NCBI RefSeq assembly: GCF_036250695.1
Contig: NZ_CP109427.1
Span: forward strand, 4,774,001-4,838,000
Origin: Streptomyces sp. NBC_01497
Lineage (GTDB): Bacteria; Actinomycetota; Actinomycetes; Streptomycetales; Streptomycetaceae
Reading direction: 5' to 3'
Length of the DNA stretch: 64,000 nucleotides
Both the position numbers and the translations under genes were made by a program. Positions 41,407-51,200 of this stretch are shown here, in pieces. The first letter of the stretch is position 1. The number at the start of each line of letters is the position of its first letter. The notes beneath the pieces are model-generated. The model worked only from the letters and a program-made list of their open reading frames with translations. It had not been told where the DNA came from and did no database searches.

Positions 41407-42312
41407 ATGAACAAGACGATCGTCATCACCGGTGCCGGTTCCGGATTCGGTGCCCTGGCCGCACGCGCACTCGCCCGTGCCGGCCACACCGTTTACGCCG
41501 CGATGCGTGACACCGCCGGCCGCAACGCCGGACGCGTCGCCGACGCCGACGCCTACGCCGCGCAGCACGACGTGGACCTCCGCACGGTCGAACTCGACGT
41601 CCTCTCGCAGGAGTCGGCCGATCGCGCCATCGCCACCATCGTCGAAGAGACCGGCTCGCTCGACGTCGTCATCCACAACGCCGGTCACATGGTCACCGGC
41701 CCCTCGGAGGCCTTCACGCCCGAGGAGATAGCCGCCGTCCACGACACCAACGTCCTCGGCACCCAGCGCGTCAACCGGGCCGCGCTCCCCCGGTTGCGCG
41801 CCCAGCAGGACGGGCTCGTCCTGTGGGTCGGCTCGTCCAGCACGAAGGGCGGCACCCCGCCCTACCTCGCGCCCTACTTCGCCGCCAAGGCGGCCATGGA
41901 CGCCTTCGCCGTCTCCTACGCCGCCGAACTGGCCCGATTCAACATCGAGACCTCCATCGTCGTGCCGGGGGCGTTCACCTCGGGGACCGACCACTTCGTC
42001 ACCGGTGGGCATCCCGCCCAGCAGGACGTGGTCGCCCAGTACGAGCAGCGGTACGCCGGAATGATGGAGCAGGTCTCCGAACGCCTCGCCGCCCTCGCTC
42101 CCGCGAACGCCGATGTCTCGCTCGTGGCGGACGCCATCGTCAGAATCGTCGACACGCCGCACGGAAGCCGCCCGTTCCGCGTCCACGTCGACCCCGCCGA
42201 CGACGGCTCGGAGGAGGTCAGCTTTGTGGCCGACCGTATCCGCGCCGAGTTCCTGACACGCATCGGCCTCGACGACGTCCTCGTGCCCCACACTCCGGGG
42301 GCCGCCTCCTGA
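41407..42312 (+). CDS. SDR-family oxidoreductase
   Basis: A 301-residue short-chain dehydrogenase of the longer, retinol-dehydrogenase-like or cyclic-ketone group. Cofactor loop ITGAGSGFGALAARAL, LDVLS for the adenine pocket, HNAGHMVTGP, Ser in WVGSSSTKGG, and catalytic Tyr-Lys in YLAPYFAAKAAMDAFAVSYA. The C-terminal 100 residues (PGAFTSGTDHFVTGG onward) are an extended substrate lid. ATG 41407 follows CAGGAG. It is 261 bp downstream of the other SDR, in the same direction, and may be in the TetR-controlled operon. Substrate not predictable. Confidence 0.9.
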   Translation: MNKTIVITGAGSGFGALAARALARAGHTVYAAMRDTAGRNAGRVADADAYAAQHDVDLRTVELDVLSQESADRAIATIVEETGSLDVVIHNAGHMVTGPSEAFTPEEIAAVHDTNVLGTQRVNRAALPRLRAQQDGLVLWVGSSSTKGGTPPYLAPYFAAKAAMDAFAVSYAAELARFNIETSIVVPGAFTSGTDHFVTGGHPAQQDVVAQYEQRYAGMMEQVSERLAALAPANADVSLVADAIVRIVDTPHGSRPFRVHVDPADDGSEEVSFVADRIRAEFLTRIGLDDVLVPHTPGAAS

Positions 42313-42401
42313 GCCCGTCGGTGAGGGCTTCCGCCGGGTTCGCCCGAAGGGCCGGGGGCCGCCCCCGTGCCGGGATACCCGGGCGGGGACGGTCCGGACC
42401 C

Positions 42402-44051
42402 TCAGCCCTTGCTGACCGCCGCCAGGATCTCCGGCAGCCGCTCCGCCGTGGGGCCCGCCGCCAGGCGCAGCCCGAGCCAGGCGACGAGAGCCCCGTACGC
42501 CGTGCCCGCGGGCAGCAGCAGCCAGGTCCAGTCGGTGTGGCCGGCGACGTGCAGCCAGATCGTGAGGGCCAGGACGGGCGCGGCGAGCAGGGCGGCCACG
42601 AGGAGACCACCCAGCATGGACATGGCGGCCAGGCCCGTCTGACCCGGAGCCACGTTCTTCCGGCTCTCCTGCGGGATGGAGTACGGCAACCGCGCGGACG
42701 CCACGGAGCCCGCCGCCAGCAGGCCGCCCAGCAGCGCCCAGGACAGGCCGATCACCTCGGGCAGCGCCCGCCAGTCGTGGGTGAGGGCCGCCATCACCAC
42801 ACTGACCAGCACCGAGTACGGAAGCGTCACCACCAGCAGTGCCAACGCCCGTGCCCGAAGCTCCAGATACGCGTCACGCTTCGACGCGATCGTCATGGCC
42901 ACCATCCAGAACGCGGAGGTGTCCTGGCCGAACTGGTTGTACATCTGGGTGCCCAGCAGGCCCGCGGCGAAGCAGCCGAAGTAGATGGTGCTCGCGCCCT
43001 GCAGCGCGTTGAACACGGGCACGATCAGCCCGATCGCCAGTGACGTGACCCACGCGGTCTTCGTCTTCGGGTCCCGTACGACGTAACGCAGCGTGCGCAG
43101 CATCGACGTACTCGTGCGGCCCTCCGGCAGCAGCCGCGATCCGCCCGAGCGGCGCCCGCGCCGCTTCGGCGCCGCCGCGGCGATCGTCGAACTGTCCGGC
43201 GCGGTCATGAGTTTCACCATCGAGCGCTGCCAGAGCGCGATCACGCCCGCGAGCAGGGCGAGCGCGAGGACGAGTTGCGCCGCCATCCGCCCGTACGCGC
43301 CCTCGCTCGCCGATGTCACCGCGGCCATCGCGGACGCGGGCGGGATCCAGCGCACCACGGCCGCCGTGGGGTCGAGGGACGACAGGCCCGATGTGGCGCC
43401 GAGGCGCTGCACGAAGAAGTTGACCAACTGGATGCCCACGGCGACCACCAGACCGCTCAGCACGGCGAGATCGCGTCCCCTGCGAGAGCTCAGCAGTCGG
43501 GTGTTGGCCGTGGCGATGGCTCGTGCCAGACCGACGCAGGTCAGCAGCGACACGACGACCGCCACCACGGCCACGGCCACCGCGACCGCGCCGTGCGCCG
43601 TCGCGACGGCCGCGCCGACGAGCACGCAGAGCGCGAACACCGGCCCCATGCCCACGAGCGAAGCCGCCAGCAGTGCGACCGTCAGCGGGCGGGGCCGCAG
43701 CGGCAGCATGGCGAGGCGGGTGGTGTCGAGGGTCTCGTCACCGCTCGGGAAGAACAGCGGCATCACCATCCACCCGATGGCGAGCAGCAGCGTCACCAGG
43801 ACGACGGGCGCCACCGCGTCGTCAACGGCGCGCAGCGCGGCCAGGCCGAGCAGCACACCGGCCGACAGCAGCAGGACGACGACCAGCGAGGTCACCCACA
43901 CCGCTGTCCTGCTCGACGACTGGCGCAGGCCGTTGCGCAGGAGGGACAGCTTGAGGCGTACGAAGAGGGACGTCAGCCCGCCCGGGGCGGGGCGGGCGGG
44001 GCTCGCTCCGGCCGGGAAGGGTGCCGGCTCGGTGACTGCCGGGGCGGTCAT
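42402..44051 (-). CDS. ABC-2-type transporter permease
   Basis: A 549-residue integral membrane protein with about 12 hydrophobic helices, the permease of the ABC exporter encoded with the upstream ATPase. After LFVRLKLSLLRNGLRQSS (cytoplasmic interface) come two six-helix-like halves; a cytoplasmic loop in the middle (KRRGRRSGGSRLLPEGRTST) precedes RYVVRDPKTKTAWV. Such paired-domain permeases export lipids, peptides or antibiotics. ATG 44051 overlaps the ATPase stop (44048) by 4 bp. The operon is divergent from the sensor kinase unit, separated by 285 bp containing two operator-like dyads. Substrate unknown. Confidence 0.88.
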   Translation of the reverse strand: MTAPAVTEPAPFPAGASPARPAPGGLTSLFVRLKLSLLRNGLRQSSSRTAVWVTSLVVVLLLSAGVLLGLAALRAVDDAVAPVVLVTLLLAIGWMVMPLFFPSGDETLDTTRLAMLPLRPRPLTVALLAASLVGMGPVFALCVLVGAAVATAHGAVAVAVAVVAVVVSLLTCVGLARAIATANTRLLSSRRGRDLAVLSGLVVAVGIQLVNFFVQRLGATSGLSSLDPTAAVVRWIPPASAMAAVTSASEGAYGRMAAQLVLALALLAGVIALWQRSMVKLMTAPDSSTIAAAAPKRRGRRSGGSRLLPEGRTSTSMLRTLRYVVRDPKTKTAWVTSLAIGLIVPVFNALQGASTIYFGCFAAGLLGTQMYNQFGQDTSAFWMVAMTIASKRDAYLELRARALALLVVTLPYSVLVSVVMAALTHDWRALPEVIGLSWALLGGLLAAGSVASARLPYSIPQESRKNVAPGQTGLAAMSMLGGLLVAALLAAPVLALTIWLHVAGHTDWTWLLLPAGTAYGALVAWLGLRLAAGPTAERLPEILAAVSKG

Positions 44052-45037
44052 CGGGTGCCCCCGCCCAGCCAGTCGAGCGAGCCGCCGGTCCCGCGCCCCT
44101 GCGCACCGACGAGTTCCAGGAACGCGCTCTGCAGCGAGGGCGCGTCGCCCCGTACCTCCGCGAGGGTGCCCTGCGCGCGGATGCGGCCCCCGGCCATCAC
44201 GGCGACCCAGTCGCACAGCGACTCCACCAGCTCCATCACATGGCTGGAGAAGATCACCGTGGCGCCCGAGCCCGTGTACCGCTCCAGGACCTCGCGGATG
44301 GTCTGCGCGGAGACCGGGTCGACGCCCTCGAACGGCTCGTCCAGGAACAGCACTTCGGGGTTGTGGAGCAGCGCGGCGGCCAGTCCGATCTTCTTCCGCA
44401 TGCCCGTCGAGTAGTCCACGACGAGCTTGTCCCGTGAGCCCGTCAGGTCCAGCACGTCGATCAGCTGGTCGGCGCGCTTGTCGACCTCGGCGCCGGGCAG
44501 GCCGCGCAGCCTGCCGGTGTAGCCGAGCAGTTCGCTGCCGGAGAGCCGCTCGAACAGCCGCAGCCCCTCGGGCAGGACGCCGATCCGGGCCTTCACCTCG
44601 GCGGGGTCCCGCCACACGTCGTGCCCGGCCACGCTCACTCGTCCCTGGTCGGGCCGGAGCAGGCCGGTGATCATCGACAGTGTCGTGGTCTTGCCCGCTC
44701 CGTTGGGTCCGACGAGCCCGATGAACTGGCCTGCGGGCAGGGTGAGATCGATCCCGGCCACCGCGACCTGGTCGCCGAAGCGCTTCCACAGGCCCTCGAC
44801 GCGTACGGCGACCCCGCCGGTACCCGTGCCCTTACCGGTCCCCGTGCCCGTGCCCGCACCCGTAGCCGTTCCCGTGCCTGTGCCCGTACCCGTACCCGTA
44901 CCCGTACCCGCGCCCGTACCCGCCCCTGCCTCGCCCGGACGCGGCGGTGCCACCGGCGGTGTCCCGGGCCGTGCCTCGGGCGGCCCTGCCTTCGACAGTG
45001 CCTCGGGCTGTGTCTCCTGGTCCCGCATGGTCCGCAC
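44048..45037 (-). CDS. ABC transporter ATP-binding protein
   Basis: A 329-residue ATPase. Residues 1-75 are low complexity, with a Gly-Thr dipeptide run encoded by hexanucleotide repeats. The nucleotide-binding domain follows: Walker A GPNGAGKTTT, Q-loop region ARIGVLPEGLRLFERLSG, signature YSTGMRKK, Walker B EVLFLDEP, H-loop SSHVMELVE. It energises the overlapping permease. The start could be GTG 45037 or ATG 45028 (RBS GGGGAG close by). A signature of STGM instead of SGGQ is usual in this ABC-2 subgroup. Probably regulated with or by the divergent two-component genes. Confidence 0.92.
   Translation of the reverse strand: MRTMRDQETQPEALSKAGPPEARPGTPPVAPPRPGEAGAGTGAGTGTGTGTGTGTGTATGAGTGTGTGKGTGTGGVAVRVEGLWKRFGDQVAVAGIDLTLPAGQFIGLVGPNGAGKTTTLSMITGLLRPDQGRVSVAGHDVWRDPAEVKARIGVLPEGLRLFERLSGSELLGYTGRLRGLPGAEVDKRADQLIDVLDLTGSRDKLVVDYSTGMRKKIGLAAALLHNPEVLFLDEPFEGVDPVSAQTIREVLERYTGSGATVIFSSHVMELVESLCDWVAVMAGGRIRAQGTLAEVRGDAPSLQSAFLELVGAQGRGTGGSLDWLGGGTR
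44818..44932. repeat. Hexanucleotide repeat encoding Gly-Thr in the ATPase N-terminus
   Basis: About 19 imperfect copies of a CCCGTA/CCCGTG-type hexamer (plus strand) encode alternating Gly-Thr/Gly-Ala. Similar runs occur at 4951-5010 in the CDF-like gene and in the 47.8-48.0 kb gap. Confidence 0.85.
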
Positions 45038-45147
45038 CTGCTCCCCGTTATGTGGCTCGCCCCGTGAACGGCCCAGCGTAGGGGGCGCGGCCCGGCCCGG
45101 TCATCGGCTCGTAGGCGGAGAGATCCCGCGAGTGGCACAACCGGCTG

Positions 45148-45236
45148 CCGGGTGGAGACGGACTCCACCCGGCGGCCCGTTACGCCCCGCCCCTGCGGCG
45201 CTGCGCGGTCCCGGGTGGAGAGGGATCTCCACCCGG
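45148..45236. promoter_or_regulatory. Two related dyads between the ABC and two-component operons
   Basis: CCGGGTGGAG-ACGGA-CTCCACCCGG (45148-45172) and CCGGGTGGAGA-GGGA-TCTCCACCCGG (45211-45236) are near-identical inverted repeats, 63 bp apart (six helical turns). They lie in the 285-bp divergent intergenic region, where no terminator is needed, so I read them as paired operators. The response regulator at 47114-47773 is a candidate binder. Confidence 0.65.
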
Positions 45237-45322
45237 GGATACGGCCCTCGCCCCACGCCATCGGCGCTGGTCAGGCCTAGTTTTTACCCATCGCAACGAC
45301 ATCGGATTGAAGGTCATCGAAA

Positions 45323-45928
45323 ATGAGCGGTCCCGTTGAGGTCGTGTTGATCCTGGCAGCGATCGGCTACGTGCTGGTCCGGCGCATGGCGGGTGAGCCG
45401 GCGCAGGCGAAGCGGATGCTGCTGCTGCCCGTGCTGCTCTGCGCGATCGGCCTGTCCGACCTGTCCGGGGAGGTGAAGACGTCGATGTCGCTGGTGTTCC
45501 TGGTGGCCACCGCCGCCGTCAGCGTCGTCCTCGGCATGCTGCGCGGCGCGAGCGTGCACATCTCGCAGCGCGACGGGGTCGCCTTCGTCCGCTACTCGGG
45601 GATGACGGTCGTTCTGTGGGTGGTGAACCTGGCCATCAAGTTCGGCGCGAACATCGCGCTCGGCGCGCTCGACTCCAAGGACGCGGGCGGCGTCAGCAAC
45701 AGCCTGATGCTCACCCTCGGGCTCGGCATCCTCGCCGAAGGCCTCGTCGTTCTCGCCCGCGCCCTGCGCGACGGCCACCAGGTGGTGTGGGCCCAGGGCC
45801 AGGACGGCGCCCCGCACCGCACGTCCCCCACGCTGGACAACCTGCGGCGCAACCTGTCCGACCGCGACGGCTACACCCCGGCCCCGAGGTGGGAGACTCG
45901 GCGCGACAGGATTCGCCGCCGCCGATGA
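45323..45928 (+). CDS. CcdC-like/DUF1453 membrane protein
   Basis: A 201-residue protein with four or five hydrophobic helices (VEVVLILAAIGYVLVRRM, MLLLPVLLCAIGLS, LVFLVATAAVSVVLGMLRG, MTVVLWVVNLAIKFGA). A cytoplasmic tail rich in Arg and Asp (LRRNLSDRDGYTPAP) follows. The order matches DUF1453/CcdC-like proteins found next to two-component genes in Streptomyces. It may be a sensor partner or a membrane accessory. ATG 45323; the sensor kinase starts 20 bp after its stop, so the three genes form an operon. Confidence 0.75.
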   Translation: MSGPVEVVLILAAIGYVLVRRMAGEPAQAKRMLLLPVLLCAIGLSDLSGEVKTSMSLVFLVATAAVSVVLGMLRGASVHISQRDGVAFVRYSGMTVVLWVVNLAIKFGANIALGALDSKDAGGVSNSLMLTLGLGILAEGLVVLARALRDGHQVVWAQGQDGAPHRTSPTLDNLRRNLSDRDGYTPAPRWETRRDRIRRRR

Positions 45929-45947
45929 CGACCGGGACACCCGCATC

Positions 45948-47117
45948 ATGACCGAGACGCACCAGCGGCCCCCGGCAGGAGCCCTGTACTTCCGGGACGA
46001 GCTGATCCGGCCCTTCCTCGCGATCGCCGCGATCGCGGGGACCATCGCCCAGTGGCCCTCCACCCACATCCTGTACCCGGCGGTCGCCCTGCCGTTGTTC
46101 ATCGTCCTCTCGCTGGCCACGATCGGCGGGCTGCTGCCCTGGACACGGCTGGGCGAGCGCCCGCAGATCGCTCTGATGAGCGTGTACATACTGCTCGGCT
46201 CGCTGCTGCTGCCGTTCGCGCACGAGACGACGACGGCGGCGCTGTTCCCCTACCTCGCCGCGTCGACGGCGGGTGCGCGACTGGCCTCCCGCCGGGCCGC
46301 GATCGGCGTGGCCGTCTTCGGCTCGGTCGTCGCGGGCACCGCCGTCTTGGTCGCCGACGCGTTCGCGCCCCACGAGTCGCAGTGGCCCTGGTGGGTGTCG
46401 CTGACGGTCGGGCTGCCCGTGCTCGTCGGGATCTCCGGCCGGGACCGGCTCGACGCCGTGCGCAGCGCCCAGCGGGCAGCCGAGGAGGCCCGGCGGGCCA
46501 CGGAGTCCGAGGCGCGTGAGGCGGCACTGCTCGAACGCGGCCGCATCGCCCGCGAGATCCACGACGTGCTCGGCCACTCGCTGTCCGGCATCGCGATGCA
46601 ACTGGACATGGCCGACGCGCTGCGCGAGGGCGGCCGCGACGAGGAGGCCGCAGCGGTCATCCGCAGGGCCCGCGCGCTCGCCGTCGACAGCATCAGCGAG
46701 ACCCGGCGCGCCGTGCACGCACTGCGCGAGGACACCCTGCCGCTGCCGGAGACCCTGCGCCGGATCGCGGAGCGCAACGCGGCCGGTTTCACGATCGCCG
46801 GCGAGGTCGGCGAGGTCGGCGAGGTCGGCGCCGAGGCGACGCACACGCTGGTCAGGGCGGCGCAGGAGGCGCTGACCAACGCCGCCAAGCACGCACCGGG
46901 AGCGAGCCGCGACATGCGCCTGGCCTTCACCGCCGAGCACGTCACCCTGACCGTGCGCAACGGGCCCCCGACCGAGGCCCCGCGCACCGGACTGGCCGGC
47001 GGCACCGGGGTCGGCCTCGTCGGCATGGGCGAACGCGCCGCCCTGCTCGGCGGAACCCTGCAGGCCGAGCCGACCCGCGAGGGTGGCTGGAAAGTCGAAC
47101 TGGAGCTGCCCCGATGA
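45948..47117 (+). CDS. NarL-type sensor histidine kinase
   Basis: A 389-residue membrane kinase. Four or five helices in residues 20-160 form the input domain, with little extracytoplasmic loop. The HisKA_3 dimerisation helix follows: ERGRIAREIHDVLGHSLSG with phospho-His205. The HATPase domain has AAQEALTNAAKHAPG (N box) and GTGVGLVGMGERAALLGG (G box). A triplicated VGE tripeptide lies at residues 285-293. ATG 45948; the stop overlaps the response regulator start (ATGA at 47114). It should phosphorylate the downstream regulator in response to a membrane or cell-envelope signal, perhaps related to the divergent ABC exporter. Confidence 0.92.
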   Translation: MTETHQRPPAGALYFRDELIRPFLAIAAIAGTIAQWPSTHILYPAVALPLFIVLSLATIGGLLPWTRLGERPQIALMSVYILLGSLLLPFAHETTTAALFPYLAASTAGARLASRRAAIGVAVFGSVVAGTAVLVADAFAPHESQWPWWVSLTVGLPVLVGISGRDRLDAVRSAQRAAEEARRATESEAREAALLERGRIAREIHDVLGHSLSGIAMQLDMADALREGGRDEEAAAVIRRARALAVDSISETRRAVHALREDTLPLPETLRRIAERNAAGFTIAGEVGEVGEVGAEATHTLVRAAQEALTNAAKHAPGASRDMRLAFTAEHVTLTVRNGPPTEAPRTGLAGGTGVGLVGMGERAALLGGTLQAEPTREGGWKVELELPR

Positions 47118-47773
47118 CCGAGAACGCCACGATCAGCCTGGTCGTCGTCGACGACCAGGCCACTGTCCGCGAGGCCCTCGCGGTCATGCTCGGCCTCGCC
47201 CCCGACGTGAGTGTCGTGGCCACCGCGACCAACGGGGCGGAAGCCGTCGAGGCCGCCGAGCGCCACCGCCCCGACGTGATGCTCATGGACCTCAACATGC
47301 CCGTCATGGGCGGCGTGGAGGCGACAGCCCGCATCCGCCAGGCCCGTGCCGACGCCACCGTCCTCGTGCTGACCACCTTCGACGACGACGAGTCGATCCT
47401 GGCCGCGCTCCAGGCCGGCGCGAGCGGCTACCTGACCAAGGACGCCGACCGCAACACGATCCTGCACGCCGTGCGCATCGCCGCCGAGGGCCAGACCGTC
47501 CTCGCGCCCGAGGTGCAGCGCCGGCTGCTCGCCCTCGCGTCCCGGCCCACGCCGGCCGCGGTGCCCGAGGAGCCGGCCGTCAACCTGACCGCGCGCGAAG
47601 GTGAGATCCTCGCTCTGATCGGGGAGGGGCTGCGCAACACCGAGATCGCGGCCCGCCTGGTGATCAGCGAGGCGACGGTCAAGACGCACATCAACAACCT
47701 GTTCGCGAAGGCGGACTTCCACTCCCGCGCGGACGCGGTCCGCTACGCCCTGCGCAGCCGGCCGGCCCGCTGA
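47114..47773 (+). CDS. NarL/LuxR-type response regulator
   Basis: A 219-residue DNA-binding response regulator. Receiver domain with Asp13, Asp14, phospho-acceptor Asp59 (VMLMDLNMPVMGG) and Lys107-type GYLTKDAD. The LuxR helix-turn-helix is LTAREGEILALIGEGLRNTEIAARL, with VISEATVKTHINNL. Phosphorylation by the cognate kinase immediately upstream promotes dimerisation on inverted half-sites. The two near-identical dyads at 45148-45236 upstream of the operon are plausible targets, giving autoregulation and control of the ABC exporter. Translationally coupled to the kinase gene. Confidence 0.93.
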   Translation: MTENATISLVVVDDQATVREALAVMLGLAPDVSVVATATNGAEAVEAAERHRPDVMLMDLNMPVMGGVEATARIRQARADATVLVLTTFDDDESILAALQAGASGYLTKDADRNTILHAVRIAAEGQTVLAPEVQRRLLALASRPTPAAVPEEPAVNLTAREGEILALIGEGLRNTEIAARLVISEATVKTHINNLFAKADFHSRADAVRYALRSRPAR

Positions 47774-48088
47774 GGACCCGCCGGCCGAAGCCGCAGCCGT
47801 AACGGCGGTCGCAGCCGTACGGTCCCGTGCCTCCGTACCCGTACGGGCGGCCGTCTCCGTACACCTGCGCGCCGTCTCCCTGCCCGTACTGCTTCCGGCT
47901 CCGCGTTCGTCAGCGCACGCGCACCCGTGTCCGTAGGCGCGCCTCCGCGCCCGTACACGCACTTACCTGTCTTAACCGTACGCGTTCCCGTTCCTGTACC
48001 CGTACGCGGCCCTGTGCCGCACCGCGCCCGCGACCGGCTTCCCGGGTGCTGGCGTTCGCGCGCTCCGGGTGCCGGGCGCGACGCAGCG
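47774..48088. other. Repeat-rich gap without a gene
   Basis: This stretch is made of degenerate CCGTAC/CCCGTNC hexamers (for example CCGTACCCGTACGGGC at 47835-47850). No ORF with coding character, promoter or RNA is visible; the regulatory region of the GH106-like gene follows. Confidence 0.5.
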
Positions 48089-48210
48089 ACTCCCCGTCAT
48101 GAAACGTTTTATGACGGGGAGTGCGATGCGTTCCGCGAATCCGTGCCCGGGCATTGACGCTCGGCGAGCGCCTGTCCTAGCGTCTGCGCCACGGGAGTTG
48201 AAACCTTTCA
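48089..48210 (+). promoter_or_regulatory. Promoter and LacI-type operators of the GH106-like gene
   Basis: A 34-bp near-perfect palindrome (48089-48122) centres on AAACGTTT, with ACTCCCCGTCAT arms and only one mismatched pair. A promoter TTGACG (48154-48159), 18-bp spacer, TAGCGT (48178-48183) follows. A second site TGAAACCTTTCA (48199-48210) lies just past the expected start. The layout and second-site position match the GH78-like gene promoter at 30965-31024. Confidence 0.75.
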
Positions 48211-48279
48211 CATCAGACGGCCGCGCACCACTCAGCCGCAGGTCAGCCCGGATTCGAAGCGACCCCTTGAGGAGATTCG

Positions 48280-51200
48280 ATGAACGACCGCGCGCACACG
48301 GCGACGGACGGCGCCGAGAGCCCCGGGCCCGCGCCCACCGGGGCCGGGCGCCACGAGGTGACCCGCAGACACGCCCTCCACCTCGCGGCGGCGGCAGCGG
48401 CGGCCGGTGGTGCCGCGACCTTCTGGGCACCCCTCGCGTCGGCCGCGACGCCCGCCCCGGCAGACGCGCTGTCCGCCGCGCGGTTCGCCCGGCCGGCCGC
48501 CGACAGCATGCCGTTGATCCTGTGGTTCTGGAACGGCACCGTCACCCCCGCCCTCGTCGAGTCGGCACTCGCCGACATGCGGGACAAGGGGGTGAGCGAG
48601 GTGCTGGTCTTCCCCTTCGACACCACCGCCCTGAAGCCCGCCTTCTTCACCGAGGCCTGGTTCGACATCGTCGAGCACACGCTGCGCGAGGCGGACCGCC
48701 ACGGCATGCGCCTGTGGCTGTTCAACGACGACTTCTTCCCGAGCGGCCGCGCGGGCGGCTTCGTCGTCAACGGCGGCACGGTGGGCAGCACGACCTACCG
48801 GCCGCGCCCGGACCTGCGGACGAAGTGCGTGCGCAGGAGCACCGTCGATGTCGCGGGCGGCACCTCCGTCGCGCTGTCGGGCCGCGCGCTGGGCGTGGTG
48901 GACGGCCGGCTGATCGTCGACGCCGCCACGTACGACGGTGTCCGTGTCCTCAAGGAGGGAACGGACTGGGCCGATGGCACGGTCACGGCCGTGGTCCGCG
49001 TGGAGCGGGGCACCGCGGGGCTGATGGTGCGCTGCGCCGACGCGAAGAACGGATACCTGGCGGACCTGCGCGCCGATGGTGGCGTCGACCTGTGGCGGCA
49101 GGCGGACGGCGCGTTCACGCTGCTGCGCTCCGGCACGGCCGCCGAGGGCTTCGACGCCGGGGCCGACCACCGGCTCGAAGTCGTCCTCCGGGGCCCGGAC
49201 ATCACGCCCTCGCTGGACGGCGAGGCCCTCCCGGCGGTGAGTGACGCGACCTACGCGCGAGGCACCGTCGGGGTCCGGGCCACGGCCACCCAGCGTTCGT
49301 CCTGGGACAGCCTGTCCGTCGTGGACGCGGCCGGGGGGACCCTGTACGACCAGACGTTCGACGCGCCGTCGTCCGTCTCCGACTTCGCGACCCCCGCAGA
49401 CCTGGGCGAGGTGGTCGCGGCAGTGGCCAGGCCCGCCGGTGCGAGCGGCGCGGGCGCCCTCGCGCAGATGATCGACCTCACCGCGCTCGTCGGGGGTGAC
49501 GGTACATGGACGGCACCCGCGGGCCGGTGGCAGGTGGACCTGCACACGGTGGGGCTGCTCGCCGACGCGACGGGCAGCCGCCGCGCCTACCTCGACCTCT
49601 TGGACGACGAGGCGGTGCGGCTGTTCATGGACATCGTGCCCGGCGAGTACGTCCGCAGGTTCCCCTGGGCGGTGGGCGGCGTGCTGCGCGGATTCGCCGA
49701 CGACGAGCCGTTCGTGGCGTCCGCCGACGCCGAGTGGGCCCAGGTGCCCTGGTCGGCGAGCCTGGCCGACGAGATCGGCCGGCTGCGCCCGAAGACCGGC
49801 CTCGGAACGGTGCTGAGTGCGGTCCACGACGACCTCGGCGAGGAGGGCGCCGAGCTGCGGGGCGCGTTCTGGCGGGCCGTGTCCAACCGCTTCTCCGGCG
49901 CGTACTACCGGGGCGTGGGGGACTGGATGGGGAGGCACGGCCTCGACCTGATCTCCAACCCGCTGTGGGACGAGTACGGCCCCGCCGAGCAGATCAAGAG
50001 CACCGGCAACCTCAACACCGCGCACCAGTGGGCCCAGGTGCCGGGCACCGACCTGATATCCGACCAGTACCAGCGGGGCTACCACCGCATCCTGCCGCGC
50101 TGGCCGGCCAGTTCGGCCCACCAGCGGGGAAGGGAGCGCGTGTATCTGGAGGCCATGGGCGCCACGGGGTGGCAGGTCACCCCGGCGTTCACCCGTGAGG
50201 TCGTCGGGGCGTTCGTCGTCCGGGGCATCAACAAGGTGCTGCTGCACGCCCGTTTCTCGAACGAGGACGACATCGTCTTCGCGCCGCCGTTCCAGCCGGC
50301 CAACCCGTGGTGGGACCTGTCGGCGCCGCTCAACGACTGGATCGGACGGCTCGTTGAGGCCGCGCGCGCCACCCCGTGCGCCCCCACCGCGCTGCTCCAG
50401 CCGCAGCGCGCGGCGGAGACGTACCAGGACACGCCGGAACAGGACGCTCTGGATGACGCGTTCATCTCCGTCGTGCACGCATTGGAGGACGTTCAGAGCG
50501 ACTTCGACTTCGTCGACGAGGGTGCGCTGGACGCCGACCCGGCCCTGGCCGAGCGCGGACGGCCCCGGGGCCCCCGGCTCGTCGTCGGGCACCAGAGCTA
50601 CGGCATCGTCGTGCTGCCCGAGACGCCCCTGCTGTCGGTGGGCGCGGTGGAGTCCCTCACCGCCTTCGTGGACGGCGGCGGGACACTCGTCGCGGTGGGC
50701 GAACTGCCGGCCAGGGAGGCGTCGGGCCGGGACGACCGGCTGGCGCGGGCGCTTCGCCGGCTGTTCTCCGGCGCGCGGGCGTCCCGCGCGCACCGGGCCG
50801 TGGACCCGGCGCACGCCGCCGCGGCCGTCGTCGCGGCGGGCGGCGCCGCAGCGGCCCTGTCGCCCGCCACCGCGGAGGTGCGCGTCCTGCGCCTGCGACG
50901 GGACGACGACATGACGTTCCTCGTGACCAACGAGAGCGCGGCGGCGGTGGAGGTCACCGCGACCTTCCCCGCCACCGGGGCACCGGAGGTGTGCGACCCG
51001 GACACGGGGCGCGTCACGCCGGCCGGCATCTGGCGCGCGGCGCCGTTCACCGGCCGGCCCGCGGGAGGTACGGCGGTGGCGCTGCGGCTGGAGGCCAGGG
51101 CCGCCCTCGTGGTGGTCTTCCGCGCGGCCGCGCCCGGCGGGCCGGCGCACGCCACCGAGTCGACCGCGCCGGTGGAGCGCCTGACCGTCCGGCAGGGCTT

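Noticed and set aside
42402..44789. 795-codon minus-strand frame through the permease and into the ATPase
   Set aside because: The first 246 codons lie in the wrong frame over the ATPase gene; the real permease starts at ATG 44051, overlapping the ATPase stop.
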